Of a DNA stretch of 47,315 bases, positions 29,101 to 39,800 are shown one piece after another (positions within the stretch are counted from its first letter, which is position 1; each line of letters starts with the position of its first letter). Both the position numbers and the translations under genes were made by a program. Location: assembly GCA_944349735.1 (NCBI GenBank), contig CALVNM010000009.1, forward strand, positions 1 through 47,315, read 5' to 3'. This stretch comes from an uncultured Clostridia bacterium. Lineage in GTDB: Bacteria > Bacillota > Clostridia > Christensenellales > DTU072. The notes below the pieces were generated by a model. The model was given only the letters and a program-made list of their open reading frames with translations. It was not told where the DNA came from and ran no database searches.

Positions 29101-30717
29101 GGCGCTGTACAATACCGCCCCTATCCCTTTATTGACGGTATCGAACGCAAGCTCCAAAGCCAGATCGTCCGCAAGTCCGAGTTCGAGTATCTCGTCAATG
29201 AAAGTGCTGTCCACACCGAGCATCGTGGCGATATAATCCACTATCTCGCTAGAACCGGAACCTATCACTTCCGACAGGAATTCGGAGTCTACCGTCACAT
29301 AGAATACCCCGTTCTCGGAACGTATCTTATCGAGAAGCACTTTCCATCCGTTGTCGTCGTCCGTATCGGTGTCGTCGTCCTCGCCGAAATCGGGAAGCTC
29401 TATACCTGCCGCGAGCGACGTCACTATGTCGGAGACGATTTTGCCGAGTTCAGACGCAAGATCGACCCCTTCGTAAACTGTCTTGGGCAAGCCTATCGCG
29501 TTGAAATCGGCTATATTCCCGAGATAACCGTCGATAAGACCTTCTATATCGATGTAAAGCTTGCCGTTGTAATAATAATTTGCCGCAACCACTGCGTCGC
29601 CGCCTTTACGGTCGGTAAGCACTACTGCGTATTTATTGAGGGAATTGTCGAGGGTATTAAGGTCTCCCTTCGCCTCCAGATAGAATTCGGCGTTGAGCTT
29701 AGGTACGTTGACGGTACCCGTCAGATGTATCTGCCCGTACCGCTCGGAATCGTAATCCGTATTGAGAGAAGGATCCACCTCGGCGGGGATCTGTATTTTA
29801 CCGTTTCCTTCTTCGGATACGTAACTGACAGACAGATAATATGTACTTATGTTGTTGGTCTGCGTGCCGTCGAACACTATGTCGAATTCACTTACGGCAG
29901 AAGTATTCTCGTCGAGCTTGTCGAGTACCACCATGAGTTTGGTCGCGTTGAAAAGACCGATCTCGACTTTACCCAGATCGCTGACATTAAACCCGAAGAA
30001 AAGGCTGCTTAAAGCGTCGAGTTTGGTACCCAAAGACGTAATGTTATTCGTTATGTATTCGTTGACGGTGCCTTTGAGACGGTCGAGATTTATATCTCTT
30101 ACGGTGATGTTCTCGGTATTCTCGTCGAGCGCATAGCGCGTGATGTTGGCGGATTCCGCTAGCGTCGAGAGGCTCTCGATATCCCCCGCGAAGTCCTCGT
30201 TGTAGAAGGTTCCCGCCATATCGAAGAAGGTGATTATCTCATAGAACATGTCGAAGCTCGACGTACTGCCGAAGCCGGGCATTTCTACCCTTTTACCGCC
30301 CACTGCGTAATAGAGCGTTTTATCCTTATAATATACGAAAACGGCATTCTCCTCATGGAAATGGTCGTATGCCGAGAGCATTATCTCCGAATCCTCGGGA
30401 CGCGCTATATCGTAATTGGCGTCGTAACGGACATTGACGTTGACATTATCTACTCTGAGCGTGTACTCGGAGGTTACATGACGAGTACCGGCGCTCATGC
30501 CGGTTATACGGTTGCCGGCATTGATAAGTCCGTTCTTGATGTCAGCAAATATAACGCTCTTGTTGATCGTGGGAGTATCGATCTCGGAGCCATTGCCTCC
30601 GCCGTCGTCGGGCGTATTGTTATCGGTATTCTCCTTAGAGGTGCATGCCACCGCCGCCGTCAGCGCAATGGCGACGATCAGTAGCAGCAGTACGAGCCTT
30701 ATAAGTTTATTATGCAT
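19390..30717 (-). CDS. Giant surface lipoprotein A (3775 residues) with I-D-P-Y repeats and C-terminal beta-helix
   Basis: Signal peptide with lipobox AAVAC (Cys25), then an acidic Asn/Asp/Gly linker. Residues ~50-900 form an N-terminal module shared with the next giant protein (YYNGKLYIDIEGL, IGLPKTVYEGVDLASEL near 390-426). From ~960 to ~2950 there are many degenerate beta-rich units of roughly 100-130 residues, each with a hydrophobic-(D/N)-P-(Y/F/L/I) motif, then L/I-P-x-x-(V/I)-x-(V/L)-x-F and Y-x-V-x-W. Residues ~3100-3530 resemble MBG/YDG-type bacterial Ig-like domains. Residues ~3530-3775 are a right-handed parallel beta-helix (VYLESGAVNISDSEFYYNN, DNSFRNTRGAAVYIGS). No sortase, SLH or LysM signal is visible. 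The GGAGG site is six bases before the start. Likely an extracellular adhesin or binding protein; the function is unknown. Confidence 0.88.
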   Translation of the reverse strand: MHNKLIRLVLLLLIVAIALTAAVACTSKENTDNNTPDDGGGNGSEIDTPTINKSVIFADIKNGLINAGNRITGMSAGTRHVTSEYTLRVDNVNVNVRYDANYDIARPEDSEIMLSAYDHFHEENAVFVYYKDKTLYYAVGGKRVEMPGFGSTSSFDMFYEIITFFDMAGTFYNEDFAGDIESLSTLAESANITRYALDENTENITVRDINLDRLKGTVNEYITNNITSLGTKLDALSSLFFGFNVSDLGKVEIGLFNATKLMVVLDKLDENTSAVSEFDIVFDGTQTNNISTYYLSVSYVSEEGNGKIQIPAEVDPSLNTDYDSERYGQIHLTGTVNVPKLNAEFYLEAKGDLNTLDNSLNKYAVVLTDRKGGDAVVAANYYYNGKLYIDIEGLIDGYLGNIADFNAIGLPKTVYEGVDLASELGKIVSDIVTSLAAGIELPDFGEDDDTDTDDDNGWKVLLDKIRSENGVFYVTVDSEFLSEVIGSGSSEIVDYIATMLGVDSTFIDEILELGLADDLALELAFDTVNKGIGAVLYSAGEEVLSMDLTINSVPESGLNIELPSEAELAQYRNPVVPDTVLVEVSGEFNAQGKEFNDISAFMGIFIGDVTGKNTACTLKVSDVLNMNGYVYETGGEVYFAIDFAINGTPYLTVVSDPADAGKIYVDYKALGIKYVIAREVLLDGASALTGTDVWDGSSIAEIYELVSADASVSLENGYISVRLVSQKDDDNSNPLLDLFNLESISAGLRLRIGFEAPELTLDASEYSVPAVVVYNPVSGGKVDNAVWNSIYEAVWYDSAAVTIGGNTLIMKLTYSEESVTLVTGVYEYHPVASLFGQTVTYTMQFTDNVNGTSVVSALESYSFTVDPSKEKPFADTVSVIYNNGKYGALPYVLEYKDGTAFPYNNSNVSQLLQGLAPAAYYLVIGKGSIAETRFEINMTVLGRVIKVNAGDYYNEIPIVARVTIDPYEYSLRKTAAEAAGGNYYPIRYREDDPATADIDESSALYITFYSYPGSNSTETITLPEFEWGFEEKLITAKGGEYVVVAEYQTLKIALVVTVLAKEVDYIKINSENNGYYTVDALVTSTYTIPTSTTAENEVRIYFKSGHYRIIGSEPQEGASTDPLCDGYYNIPLEWNYPVANYVSLDGSWPLNNGRDEFATAYFGDNIVGKQAVSVHVICPKRIIGTRSDAVIAVTYVRTDNDGNIVESVTNPIRASLASFTANGTVEGSYFYFDPYSEAVSNLYLPGSVFVEVEYQGVTVMREYPVSWLTGRNGANDNIISGDGRILNAFAEETYLTVYGVIGDGELTQTLTMLILNRSGSYENVVMLNDDDTPFEGITVYKYDEEGNPIADDDTETPVAYKRYYIENLNPYDELKLPARLTLEFAEDSGIPDSTYNADWYTPDGVPASQFTPNPGGGTYIVQTGIMGESDTGMLDQIIELYLVFDEKTVVNDRIYGLYADADTGSIPTYTLPDGTKLPYVDVDTYTPESSELYDKLIAGVTTVGIGFRDGSMSTGVRIDWLNLEEFCNALASPLGSSEYYNAGKYEGGIIILRGVIEKGTPLEQEVSLGFRIAARVITGMNFNKLSSDFTKPDASGVIPVDSNIEIVRYSIGEDGKLVTNGTNAINITFNKFYTLRGTYYDENGSEVTGLCTPSQYVNYLFGAISLSFSDSSMVNPAVYTLRDDFDDFVYGRKSPSASDTDITVTDNYITIRFTVEKLTEGSCVQSFSVTLNFLRDVLAETDYSLGIETFDENGNPLYETQDGYVLPTAFTVRYLRSGEVEYDNLVWRAANAETGANGVFISAGQVVTSIKYEFFRFSSGRNITLETTLPGGQVITFRLVFYKKNVGLTGYSTADEGLYKITDGTLVIENVYDVMPVEEIPGKLANVIIPKQTTQYESPYSIAFTLVNGWKPAPEFDDGNGNFSTDKIRGTITSAGAVRQLFATAEIRGYNGEVQTINLYIEVVALDGGQVTHEDYEIVANRLVFDQYSDDANNGTLTLPKDIKVSFGSVFYQFSADSDIKYELRDMSDGLTEVTELTYNNRGHTMGSEFGDSTAELYLVITLPDGNNGVNLVVVFPDRLATGAEYLNKSNTGADGYIEGKYYIDPYDAATYNLPLSARIMYQGAYEGVDKTVTWIPYGVRAEGAFTAQADGSYRYNGGGYGGDEYLFYTVLKSFDDGDEEQYLVLHVIVLNRSIHALPDEISKTLYPIDNPFTALVKDIPSELDEGHFLPLDTVRGVSADALAEMEEIVSNSSASSVNLVYDADSFGTDSATVALYSDYLAVSAPVIPSITWYKEIGEFGSGEFEPLTDDDISVLGGFMIPVLGILGYGEGGYSTEGQTVSTTLTADRWEFFEINGINDFVIEFNPYTYTSIATSFEVEFRVYGSSGSTFRVITFYPENYAATDEELRTVIIFNKTDWSSNETSSVSFVNFSKTAESNRVTTDKIYTLDTQQIGIDEISFGYGVGYAVSGQVELVIDPLNPVIPDKALARGKILTGSGEIVDLEEVDVVWEDAVYDLPLAGDRRSVSATVSKAGVSAEIVVQVIYLDRTPQAIYTTERGFTTAATPVDNYFTLMLTTVSGTGVIRNNYLTIDPINSNLYVPEGANAWYEVAGGDPALTSYKLPSTLKVTFANDYSVGSTEAEGAAKLGNELYLSEVKWLLSRDITLTNTGNITARIRSFRVSYEYNGETYTSEPYDFFADAGVLGTQYNLLMSTTDRRVEYTSISAVPEGSDIDYQKAFDEFYIDPYDIKFPESISVKFTGSSIEENYHDIVWEYDETYLERTDVISGKIGEEFMFVTASMQVYGTKLDIQFTIKARNIDITVITPDGQETTEPLSGGTLYVRKGVPIEEQLPTQLYYRFDYADNTSQIAAVPLSFTAANLPNIDNVEAGMTYTNVRGTLGTVDLDNIYFTIIVIDPKLYAVNEETSSVTVGNVTTTVVKYTNGGFYYDYIPVGVNRAGQYVAGPETSTLPDKVIVTADGAYMNVLGVEYDLANMVAVFRCNYTFLSFSDSPYLSGDAEGNGPDSDKMEMTFTVPIRTYDYTSIEARTADFSMATVRFPLGQTITSSNMPATVNGIQPLWAMQNVNQNRAGEYVVTCSFKNAYGEIVTGSMTVIFEKKAITEEDITWTTQDGVNFLNRVYTGETLDVTKYFTIGNFLREDGNYGPLQGYSIQYSIDGGLSWQNEQPVAVKLDGAPDYRIRITVAEGDDYNITGSVTYILRINKCVIYAEDIYFHTGDDVPITESEYTYVNGSGGESSVMVKQVTYTYDGNEHSPMIGGVPQGASYELIYASYDPENTNPAYNPVLRPINVGHYIMRMTFVEDQRNYTMDAGMQFTIVIHIVKPEIQYSVKGEMEYNGTYRDAIVVIGDEPVTNTDIRFEFIYKTQSGEQLPVGSKIRDAGTYLVTVKVYGGNNWPSYNTGEPGVPTLGTLIEREVIITPREITVNINKVESEYLEQLKPFDSSVTVTWTVDPSEPGLVGTDTIAIFGDLDIGWTGGELTYKHMVGSYDLRFNAIPSNKNYHITVVNGTYEIVARSAGALVISDKAALDAALATLKDGDTVRWYLMAGNYGDITVTKNASVAIIGSYDLTAQEEKIAVVFGSVTVNAGDVTLDIVSFAPKASSASVSVGSGAGSVTVSRAEFIGSGTNIIVDSVGIRARTGYSGVIEIKESVFRYYSTAVYLESGAVNISDSEFYYNNMGVNAATGDITLNDNSFRNTRGAAVYIGSFDSEVSIFGNEFLLNNIAIKTNTPLRNDIRVQNDFRENAVTFEGWSDE
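20130..21345 (-). repeat. MBG/YDG-like Ig repeats in giant A
   Basis: Four successive ~90-residue units with Y-D/N-G or T-G-E-T motifs and a Y-x-I-x-x-x-x-G-x-x-x-Y ending (VYTGETLDV, TYDGNEHSPMI, EYNGTYRDAIV, and SEYLEQLKPFDSSVTVTW ending in NYHITVVNGTYEIV). These agree with the MBG domain pattern of bacterial surface proteins. Confidence 0.65.
21960..27835 (-). repeat. I-D-P-Y repeat array in giant A
   Basis: Recognisable copies of the motif are at about 27825 (TIDPYE), 27015 (YFDPYS), 26615 (NLNPYD), 24405 (YIDPYD), 23280 (VIDPLN), 22940 (TIDPIN), 22480 (YIDPYD) and 21970 (VIDPKL), with weaker units between. Each is usually followed by a proline-containing strand, an aromatic-x-V-x-W strand and a closing V-x-V-L/Y-L/N-R/K strand. 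Confidence 0.75.
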
Positions 30718-30809
30718 TGTAACCTCCCGGGGTAGCCCCCTTCCGATTTGTCTTGACCGGCGAAGCCGGGGACGCGCCCGCCGCGCACATGCGCGGGCGC
30801 TCTATTGGT
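30718..30809 (-). other. 92-bp spacer between the giant genes with GC-rich hairpins
   Basis: On the minus strand a CGCCCGC/GCGGGCG hairpin is followed by a small CCGGC/GCCGG hairpin, neither with a T-run. A GGGAGG site then precedes the downstream start. No promoter match is seen, so the two giants may be one transcript. Confidence 0.5.
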
Positions 30810-33800
30810 TTATTGTATTTCGCGTACGATGCCGTCGCATTCGTACCTGCCTATTTCGGTATTACCGTTCTCGTCGCTCACCACTATGTAATGAGAGCGC
30901 GATACGGTGACCTCTCCCGCAACTTCGGGTTCGCGCCACGTATCCACGTAATAGGTGTACTTGGTGGCGTCCACGTTGTACTTGGTGACCGCGGATCTCA
31001 GCGCGTCTTTGACCGAAGCGTATCTGTCGCCGTACGGATTTTCCTTACCCGCATAAGCGGTATCGTCGTAAGCCACTCGCGGAAGAGCCGTCACTCTGAA
31101 AGTATCCGTATACGACGTCCTGTCCGCGGGAAGCATATCGAGCATCACGAGCATGATATTGACTACCTGCGTATAGACGACGTCGGCGCCGTTTATGACT
31201 TTCACGACCACTTTCCAATAGTCGATGTAACCGCCCTTGAGGTATCTGCCTTCGAAAGCGAAGGAGCTGCCCGACGTAGCTTCGTCCCACCATATAACTT
31301 CGAAGGTAAAGCCTGTGGCATTGATGTCGGCTCCGTTATAGGTGCCGGTCACGGATACCGGCGTGAGAACGAAATCTCCGGGAACGAGCGGATTAACTAC
31401 GTAAATGATCCTTCTGTCTCCCGCTTCGAGTGCGTTCTGGCTCTCTTTCTGATCGTAATCGGCGGAATCGATGCCCGCTCCGAATCCGAGATCGAGTCCC
31501 GTTATATCGTAAGAAGCGTTCCACTGTCTGTAAACGATATTGGTCGCATACGATCTGCCGTTAACGGTCACTTGCTTCGAATATTGCGTACGAGTGCCCG
31601 CGTTATTATATATCGCGCTGTCCCATTCGGTCACGTCGTAAGTGAATGTGGCTCCCTCGAGTCCCAAGTCTCTCACCGCGGTATTGAGTACGTTATCGGT
31701 GACGCCGTCTCTCGTGACCTGCACGTTTATGAGGTGCGTGAGGTACACGTCCTTATATGGGTTGGTAGCAGCGCCGTAATAGGTAGCGGCGTTGTAATTT
31801 GTCTTTACCCTTGCCGAAGTAAGCCTGTTCGCATACTGGTTGTTTATATATGTCGTAGGCGACATGTCGAGTAGGACGAGCATCACGTCGAAGCTCTGGG
31901 TATATACGAAATCGGGATCGTCGGGATTGGTGAGCTGCACCGTTACGGTAAAGTCGCGGATGACTCCTCCCGCAAGATACGCCGAAGTTATCCTTTGGAT
32001 ACTAGAGGTATTCCAAAGTATTTTAGCGACGAGTCCGGCATCGTTGAGCGATACGTCGTACTCATTGTTGTAAGTACCCCAGGCAAGCACTTCGCGCTCG
32101 TTGAAGTCGGGATCGAAGGGGTTAACCACGTATATGGCGTTCTGCTGCGTTCCCTTGCCGTAACCGAAGTCGAGCTGAAGAACGTTGGGCATTTCGTACT
32201 GATAAATACAGCTGCCGACAGTCACTATGTCGGAACGCGTCACGTTACCGAAATAGAACGGACCTTTGGCTTCGCCGAGCCTGGAAGCCTCGTTCAACGC
32301 GGCTCTGTTCCAATAGAGACGATATGCGTACGTCGCCGAGTCGAACGAAGGATCTACCGAAGCGGGATCGATACCCTCGGGTACAAACATGAGCGGACGT
32401 ATTACTTTGGTCGCGGTCTCGGTCTCGGGATCGATATGCATCACGTCGAAGTCCACCATATAATGGTCGATCGAAGAATATCCGGTGATCGCGGAGATCA
32501 CGAAACGCAGCGAATCGCCTTCCATTATGATATATCCGCCGTCAGCGGTAGGTTTACGTATCGCGGCGTAAGTGAAGGAATCTATATATACCTTGATCGC
32601 TACGGGCTGACCGCGATCGGAGTTGTACACGTGACCTTCCACGAGGATATATCTCACGTTACCGTTCGCGTCCACCGTGCCGGTAGCTACGATGTCGGCG
32701 TCGGCGAAATTCCATATCAGCGCATAATCCACGCCGCCGTTATAGAGAACGGAGCCGGGAAGTTCGGAAGCTTTGGCAGTAAACACGTCGTCGTACAGGT
32801 GATACGCGTTGACATCGGGATCGTACGTTCCCGAAGCGGCGTCATAGCGGTCTTCCTTACCTGCAACGAGTTCGTAAGTATCCATTACCCTGTCGTAGAC
32901 TTTGACCATATAAAGGAGATCCACGGACGCGAGTCCCGAGAATCCTCCGAGTACTCCCGTGAACGGGAAGTATTTGGCAGGATCGCTTCCGAATACTCTT
33001 CTGTAAGTATCGTACATTACCTCGAAGTCCGAGGGTATATTCCACGCGACGTTATAAACGAGATCTTCGCCTTCGGTAAATTTAAGAGTTACCGCCGAAG
33101 GCACGTTTATCTCCTCGCTGTACGGATCTATCCACAACGTATTGACGTAGGAGTCGTGGTCGATAGCCGAAGTGATGTCCGTAACGGTCTTATCGAGGAA
33201 GTGTATCCTTATCTTGAGGAGCTGACCGTCTCTCAGCGTCGCGGTCAGGTATACGTCCCTATCCGTATCTGCGGGGAGTACGTCGGTCGCGGGCAGCGCG
33301 GTGAGCTTGTGCCCGTTCAGATCGTAGCCTATCGCGCTTATCTGCGTACCGTCGCTGCGGTAATACGTAAGGTTATTGTAAGTAAACACGTGATTGACCG
33401 TTACGTAGCCGTCTCCTACGCGTTTGTCTTCGGCATAGCTGAGCTTGATGGACCCGGGTATGACGAAGTTACCGGCATAAGTGTAGTTGTGATAGGCGTC
33501 GACGTTGACGGTTATGATGCCGTCGTCGTCGCGGAGTTTGCTCGTGAAGTGACGCGCCGAGTCGACGTTGGCGTTATCGTATATAAGCCTGTCGACGTCG
33601 CAAGGCAGTACTTTGAGGTACAGAGTAACTTCCTGACCGGTGATCGTGGCTTTCGCAAGCGGTATCGAGATCACGTTGCCGTCCTCGTCCACGGTACCTC
33701 TGTAATCGATCGCGTCGAGCTGCTCGGTCGTAGCGATCCTGGTCCATACGATGTTGGTCTTGATTATCTTTTCGCCGTAGTACTCGCCGAGCGCTATGCG

Positions 33801-36800
33801 CGTGGAGAGCGTAGCGGGGGTAACGTAACTGCCGAGGCGGTAGTTATCGTAGATATTCTGAATGGTGATCGTACCGTAAACGATCTTGAAGGGCGACACG
33901 TCGTCCTCGGCGCTGTGGAATCTGTTGCCTATGGGCGAAACTTCGCTCGCAAAGTAGAAATACACGCGCGAGCTGTTGTCGAGCATCGCGGAGACCCATA
34001 TTCCGCCGCCGAGCATTATTCTTTCCCAGCTTATGCGGTCGAGCTGTTCGTAAGGCGTAAGCTCCGGCATACGGTTGGCGGCGGTAGCGTCGGCCCAGAA
34101 GTTATTCTCCGTCTCGGCATCGGGGCAAGCCACCGACCACAGCTCGGGCAGCGGCAAGCCGTCGCCGCCGTATTTAACGGGCTCTAAGCCGTCCGCATAC
34201 TGTACCCAGAACTGCAATTCGTCTTTGAATACGTAGCCGTCGGGATACTTGGGCGTGTTGTCGGCGTTATACGCTTCGATCGTTATATAGTCTATGACCG
34301 CGGACTGTCCTTCGCCGAAATCCACGCCGGGGCGATAGCTGTCGTCCTCGAATCCGAGCTCGATGATCACGGTGAAATCGTGAGCGCCTTTCTCCTGACC
34401 GATATAGATGTCGATACCCTGTCCGTACGCCGCGGTATATGCCTCTATCAACTTCTGAGTGTCGAGAGTACCGAATACGGGAAGAGCCGCCTGAACGACC
34501 GCGTCGGTTATCTTTCTCGGATTAAAGCCCGAGAAAGATGCGGTGATGTCGTCGAAGAACCATACGAAGAAGTCGTACGGCGTATAGATCGTGCCGCCCA
34601 TGTCGATAAGACCTTCGGCATTTAGCTTGAGTCCTTCGAGCCTGATTGTATTCGCGGTCACGTCGGCGCTGACTGTGGCTCCTTCGGGAAGTTCTCCCGC
34701 ATGAGCAAAGACGAGTTCGGTAAGCTCTTTCTGTCTGATCGAATACGCAAGCGTGATATGCGAAGTGAGCGAATTGCCTGCGCCGAGAGCGGCGTCGACC
34801 TCGGGAACGGTATTCTGTACCCAAGGCGCGTGATCGTTCCAACGCGCTTCGTACACGCGCACCGTACCGTCGGCAAACGTGATTTTCAGTTCCTCGGGTA
34901 TATTGAAACGCGCGTACGTATCTACGTAATATACGTAGGAATTAAGCTGATACGGATTTTCGGCAAGTTCTTCATCGGTAGCGGGCGTCGAAGTTATGCG
35001 TTCGTCTATCTCTGTGTCGTCGGGATGCAGGAAGAGCGGTTCGCCGTCCGCAAGCGTGAATTCCACGTCACGCGCGTAACCCGACATATTGTAGACCATG
35101 ATCTCGATAGTCAAAGTATTGGTACCTTCGCCTATCTCCGCTTCGAGGAAATAATACGAGGACTCGTAAGTCACGCCTCTCAGGTAATACACGCCGTTGA
35201 TCACGTCGAAGTGTACCGCGTTGTCTCCCTCTTTATTGCGCCACTCGACCGTATACGGATAAGCGTCGTAGGTGCCGGCTGTCATTCCGTCGAAGTGCGC
35301 GTAGATAGCCGTAGGCAATATCCAAGTACCGCTGTCGTACGGATCCACGAAGAATATTCCCCAGCTCGACATGTCTCTGCCTTCGTCGTAGTAATCGGCT
35401 ACCTGAATATTCCTTACGGAAACCGTTTCGGGCACGGGATCGGCAGCGCCCACCGCTACGCTGTAATCTCTCGAACCGATGACTTTATCGGGCGCGAGTA
35501 CGGTGAGCGAAATGGTCTCCACGAAGAACCAGCCTTCCTGCGAATCGCCCGTATAATACCAGTTGCGGTAAATATCCATATAGTTGGCTAGATCGAAGAA
35601 GGAAGTCGTCACGTTGGTGTCGGAATCCTTGAAGGGATATACATTGCCGTCCTCATCAACGTTGACCAGTTTGATATTGTCCGCCACGGGATTTGTCCAC
35701 TTGATAACGCTGAGACCTCCCTCGCACGCGAGCTGACGGAAAGTGCCGAGAGGTACCGAAGCGAATCCCTCGTGCAGCGTGGACAGCAACGCGGGTATCG
35801 CCGTAGAAGTCCCGTCGCCGTTATCGTATGCGAATCCGGCGTTGAAGTCGTCGAAGTCGAGCGCGTAACGGGATCCGTCCGCTCCTTCGAAGATGTACAC
35901 GGGATCCGTGGGAAGCGTATAAGTGGATTCCTTGAGCGCGTCCACGGTATACGTATTGGCTTCGGTCTCGTTCTCGAACCATATTTCGAGAAGCTTCCTC
36001 GGCGAGATCTCCACCGAAAGCGCGATCACCTGATTATGGAAAACGGTATAAAGATACGTTAACTTCTTTTCGCTTCCGATATGTCTGTTATTGATGTCGT
36101 ATTCGGAATATATTTCCATTCCGTCGGAGGTATCGTCGAATTGCCACAGGAAACTGCCTACCTCGTCCGGAGTATTCTCGTCGGGTTCGCCCTCCACTAC
36201 GTCGTATATCTTCGTGAAGGTGAATGTGACGTCGTTGTAATGCTCGAAGAACCAGGTCACGAAACCTTTCTCGAGTTCCGAGGGCGAGAGATTATACGAA
36301 AGCGTGTTCATGTAATACGCTTTGTAGAGGAGATAGATATACGGGTCTATCTCTATCGAATCCGCCACGGGAGCGACCACGGAACCGTCGGGAGTAAGGA
36401 TATTGACGTATTTGTCGGTGTCGATCTCACGGTTGAGAACCTTGACTTTGACGTTCTTGCGGAAAGTCGCCATCTTGCCTTCGCCTATCACCACGTACGC
36501 GATGAAGATGCCGCCGTTGATGGTCATGTCTTCCCAGTCCATATCCGTCCACTCGAGGGATTCGAATATATCGTCGTTCCAGTCTATTTTATCGTAATAT
36601 TCGCCGTCCCAGTCGATAAGGGTATAAGGTTCGGCGTCCCAATCGAGCCATGCCGGCACGTCGATACGGGTGGAACCCACCAATTCGCTTATTATAAGTT
36701 TGTCGGCGTAATCGCGGATATAGAAGTAATTGTCGACGCTGTAGTACAAGACGTCGTAAGTCTTGGTCTCGCCGCTTACCTCGTCCTCGATAACGAAGCG

Positions 36801-39800
36801 GTGGGCATAGAAACCGGACATTACGTCGAACACGAAGTTCGTTCCGTTGATGTCGATTGTACGCGTATAAATGGTGGCGTCAACCAGTTCCGTTTCGGTT
36901 ATATAGTCGTCGGGATCGGAAGTGGACTCGTCGGGAACTCGGACTTCTACTTCCTTCTGCCCGAATTTTTCGTCAAGAAGTTTCTGCCTGATCTCGTCGG
37001 ATTCCACGATATAGAAGTCTCCGTCGGCGTTATAGAGTATCTTTTCCTCCCTGCCTTCCTCTTTGACGGTGTACCAGCCGGGAACCCGCATGCCGAGATC
37101 GTATGACACGTTGACGTTACCGGTATTCACGTACTCTTTGTAATAATATTTTACGTCTTCGTTAAGGAATTCGAAGGCTTTGTCGTATTTCGCCTGAGAT
37201 CCTAGACCGATTATGTATATATCGTTCTCGAGATCGTAGACCACTTCGTAGCCGAGATCGTTGAGGACCGTATAATACTTCGAATCGCGGTCGTAAACGG
37301 CGTGAAGCTTGAATTCCGCGTTGTAGTAATTGGTGAAATTGGATTCGCCGTAATAAGCCGCCACCGTGGTCGGCACAGGCTCCAACGGTTCCCAGTCGTC
37401 ATAGTACGACGTAACGAGACCGTTGATCTTCTGCCTGCCCATATCGGTAAGAACGTGGACGTTATAATCCCTCATCACGCCCATGAACAACCCTTTCGTA
37501 CTGGGCATATAGTAGATCTGATCGTTGACGACGGCTATGCTGTTCTCGTCGTACAGGAAATAGAAATCGCGCGCCTCGACGCGGGTGCCGAAGTCGAAGT
37601 AAACGGGTATGGTGTCGTGCAGTTCGATGTCGTACACGCTGTCGCCCGCTATGTCCTCGAGTTCGCCCACGGTGTACATGGCAAACGTTACTTCGAGCTG
37701 ATCGATGTCGAAGACGCGCTGCTTGAAGCCGATCTGGATCGCTATCGTACCGATAAGCTCGTCGACGCGGAAGAAATTCTTGATGGTCTCGTTGGAAGTA
37801 GTGACGCGGATGACGTCGGGTTCGAAGGTAGCCCAGGAATCTTCCATAAGCGCCTGAACGATGTCGGTAAGACCCATCACGATGTCTTCGTCCTCGTTAT
37901 CGAAGTCGTAACCCATGTAATTATAGAAGCCCTTGATGAAGTGATCTTCACGGACCTTGAATTTCGGCATACCCTCGATGCAGATGTAATCGAGCCACAC
38001 GTAACCGAGTTCCTCGACGGGATCCGCCGTGTTGAGGCTGACGTCGTTGGCATAAACGCGCGCGAGCGGAGTTACCTGATCCTGAACTACCATATAGAGG
38101 TAGAGGCTGAACGCGCTTCTCGATTTTCTCGTCCATCTTCCGTTGTCGAGGATCTGTTCGCGTATGTACTGGTCATAGTACAACGTGAAATAAATATCCG
38201 CTGCCGGCGGCAGGATGAACGGAGTGTTGAGTCCGCTCTCGTCGCCCATGAACGAGCCTAAAAGCTTGGAAAGATCGACTTCTTCGGTCGCCGCGAAAAT
38301 GAACTGCCCTTCGAGATAACCGGAATAAGTCATTACGTCTTCGAGCGGTTTGAAGCCGTCGAAGCTCGGGAATACGATCTTGACGTATTCGCCGATGTGC
38401 TGAGGATAGAGGTCGAGACGCATGATGAGTTTGGGTCCGTCGTGTTCGATCTCGTCCTCGGTCATTTCCGCGGTCGTGTAAACTTCGAGACGGATACTGT
38501 ATGCGTCGACGTCGTATGTGAGATAGAAATACGATTTTTCCAGCAATTCTTCCACGCTCAGACCGAATATCGCCGCTATGCTCTCGATGTCGATATTGAA
38601 CTGCTGATTGACCAGAAGGATAAGCTGTTCCGTGGTATAATCCACGCCCGTTTCGCTCGTAAGCGAAAGAATCGTTCTTATAAGCTCGAAGTCTACCTTG
38701 ATCTGGATCGTGGCGCGCGACGAGGGATCGTTCTCGTCTTTCATGGTCGACTCCATATTGGCGATTATTGTCCTGGTGATGCTCTCGTACTGGCTTTCCC
38801 CGTCGGCGGACGATTCGCCGTACAGGATATTGTCGACCGCGATTACTATGTAGGTATCCACGAAATCGAAAAGTTGGGCGAGAGTATCCGCGAGATCGAA
38901 GCCTCCGCGGTAGGCTTTAGGCAAGCCGATGTCCTCTATCTTGACGCCTCCGTACAGATCCTGCAATCCCTGCACGTCCACATAAGTGAGTTCGTTGGCA
39001 TAATAAAGTCCGATGATGAGATCGTCCGTCGCAAGGTCACGGCACTGCATGAACACTTTGTTGATCGAGTTGTCTACCTCGTTCATGTCTGTACGAAGAA
39101 GGACGTCGAGTTTAAGGTCGAGCATCGGTATGTACATGTCGCCCGTATATTCGTAATTACCGTAATCGTAAACGGTGTATCCCTCTTTGTCGAAGACGAT
39201 ATTAGTGGAAACGCGCACCGAATACTCGGCGGCGATATGCGCCGTATAAGGAACGGTCTCACGCACGGTACCGAGAACGGGATCGGTACGCGACACTTCG
39301 GAATCGCCCGAAACGTCGAGTATAAGAGCGGTCATGATCTCTTTGTCTATGTTCTCGTCGGGAGTCATGACGAATTCCATATCGGAATTTATCGTGGTGA
39401 ACGAGGTGTTGCCGAGGGTGGAAATGAGGAAACCGAGATACTTGTTGCTCAGAGGGTCGAGTTTGTCTTCGTAAGGGCTGAAGATGCTCTGGACGAATTC
39501 GGTGACGTCGTCTCTCAGGGTATTGAGGCTGACGTTATTGAAGAAGATGGTGGCGTCGTCGCCGTTAAGAGTCTGCTTGTAGTTGGTCGTTATCGCAAGA
39601 TCGAGCGCGTCGCGCAAAGACTGGAAGGAAGAATCGGCGGTACCGTCTTCGGAAGCGGAACCTATCACGGTCTCGAGATTGAAATGCGTTATAAGCCTTA
39701 TAAGCTGTTGATAAAGGACGGAATCGCCGAAATCCTCGAATATCCTCTTGCTGCCCTGAAGATTGAGATAAAGATCGTTGCCCGCGTCGGCGCTGTTGGG

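Noticed and set aside
31995-34187. 730-codon plus-strand open frame inside giant B
   Set aside because: Antisense shadow with Val/Arg/Tyr/His-biased composition and no ribosome site; the minus strand has a signal peptide and consistent repeats.
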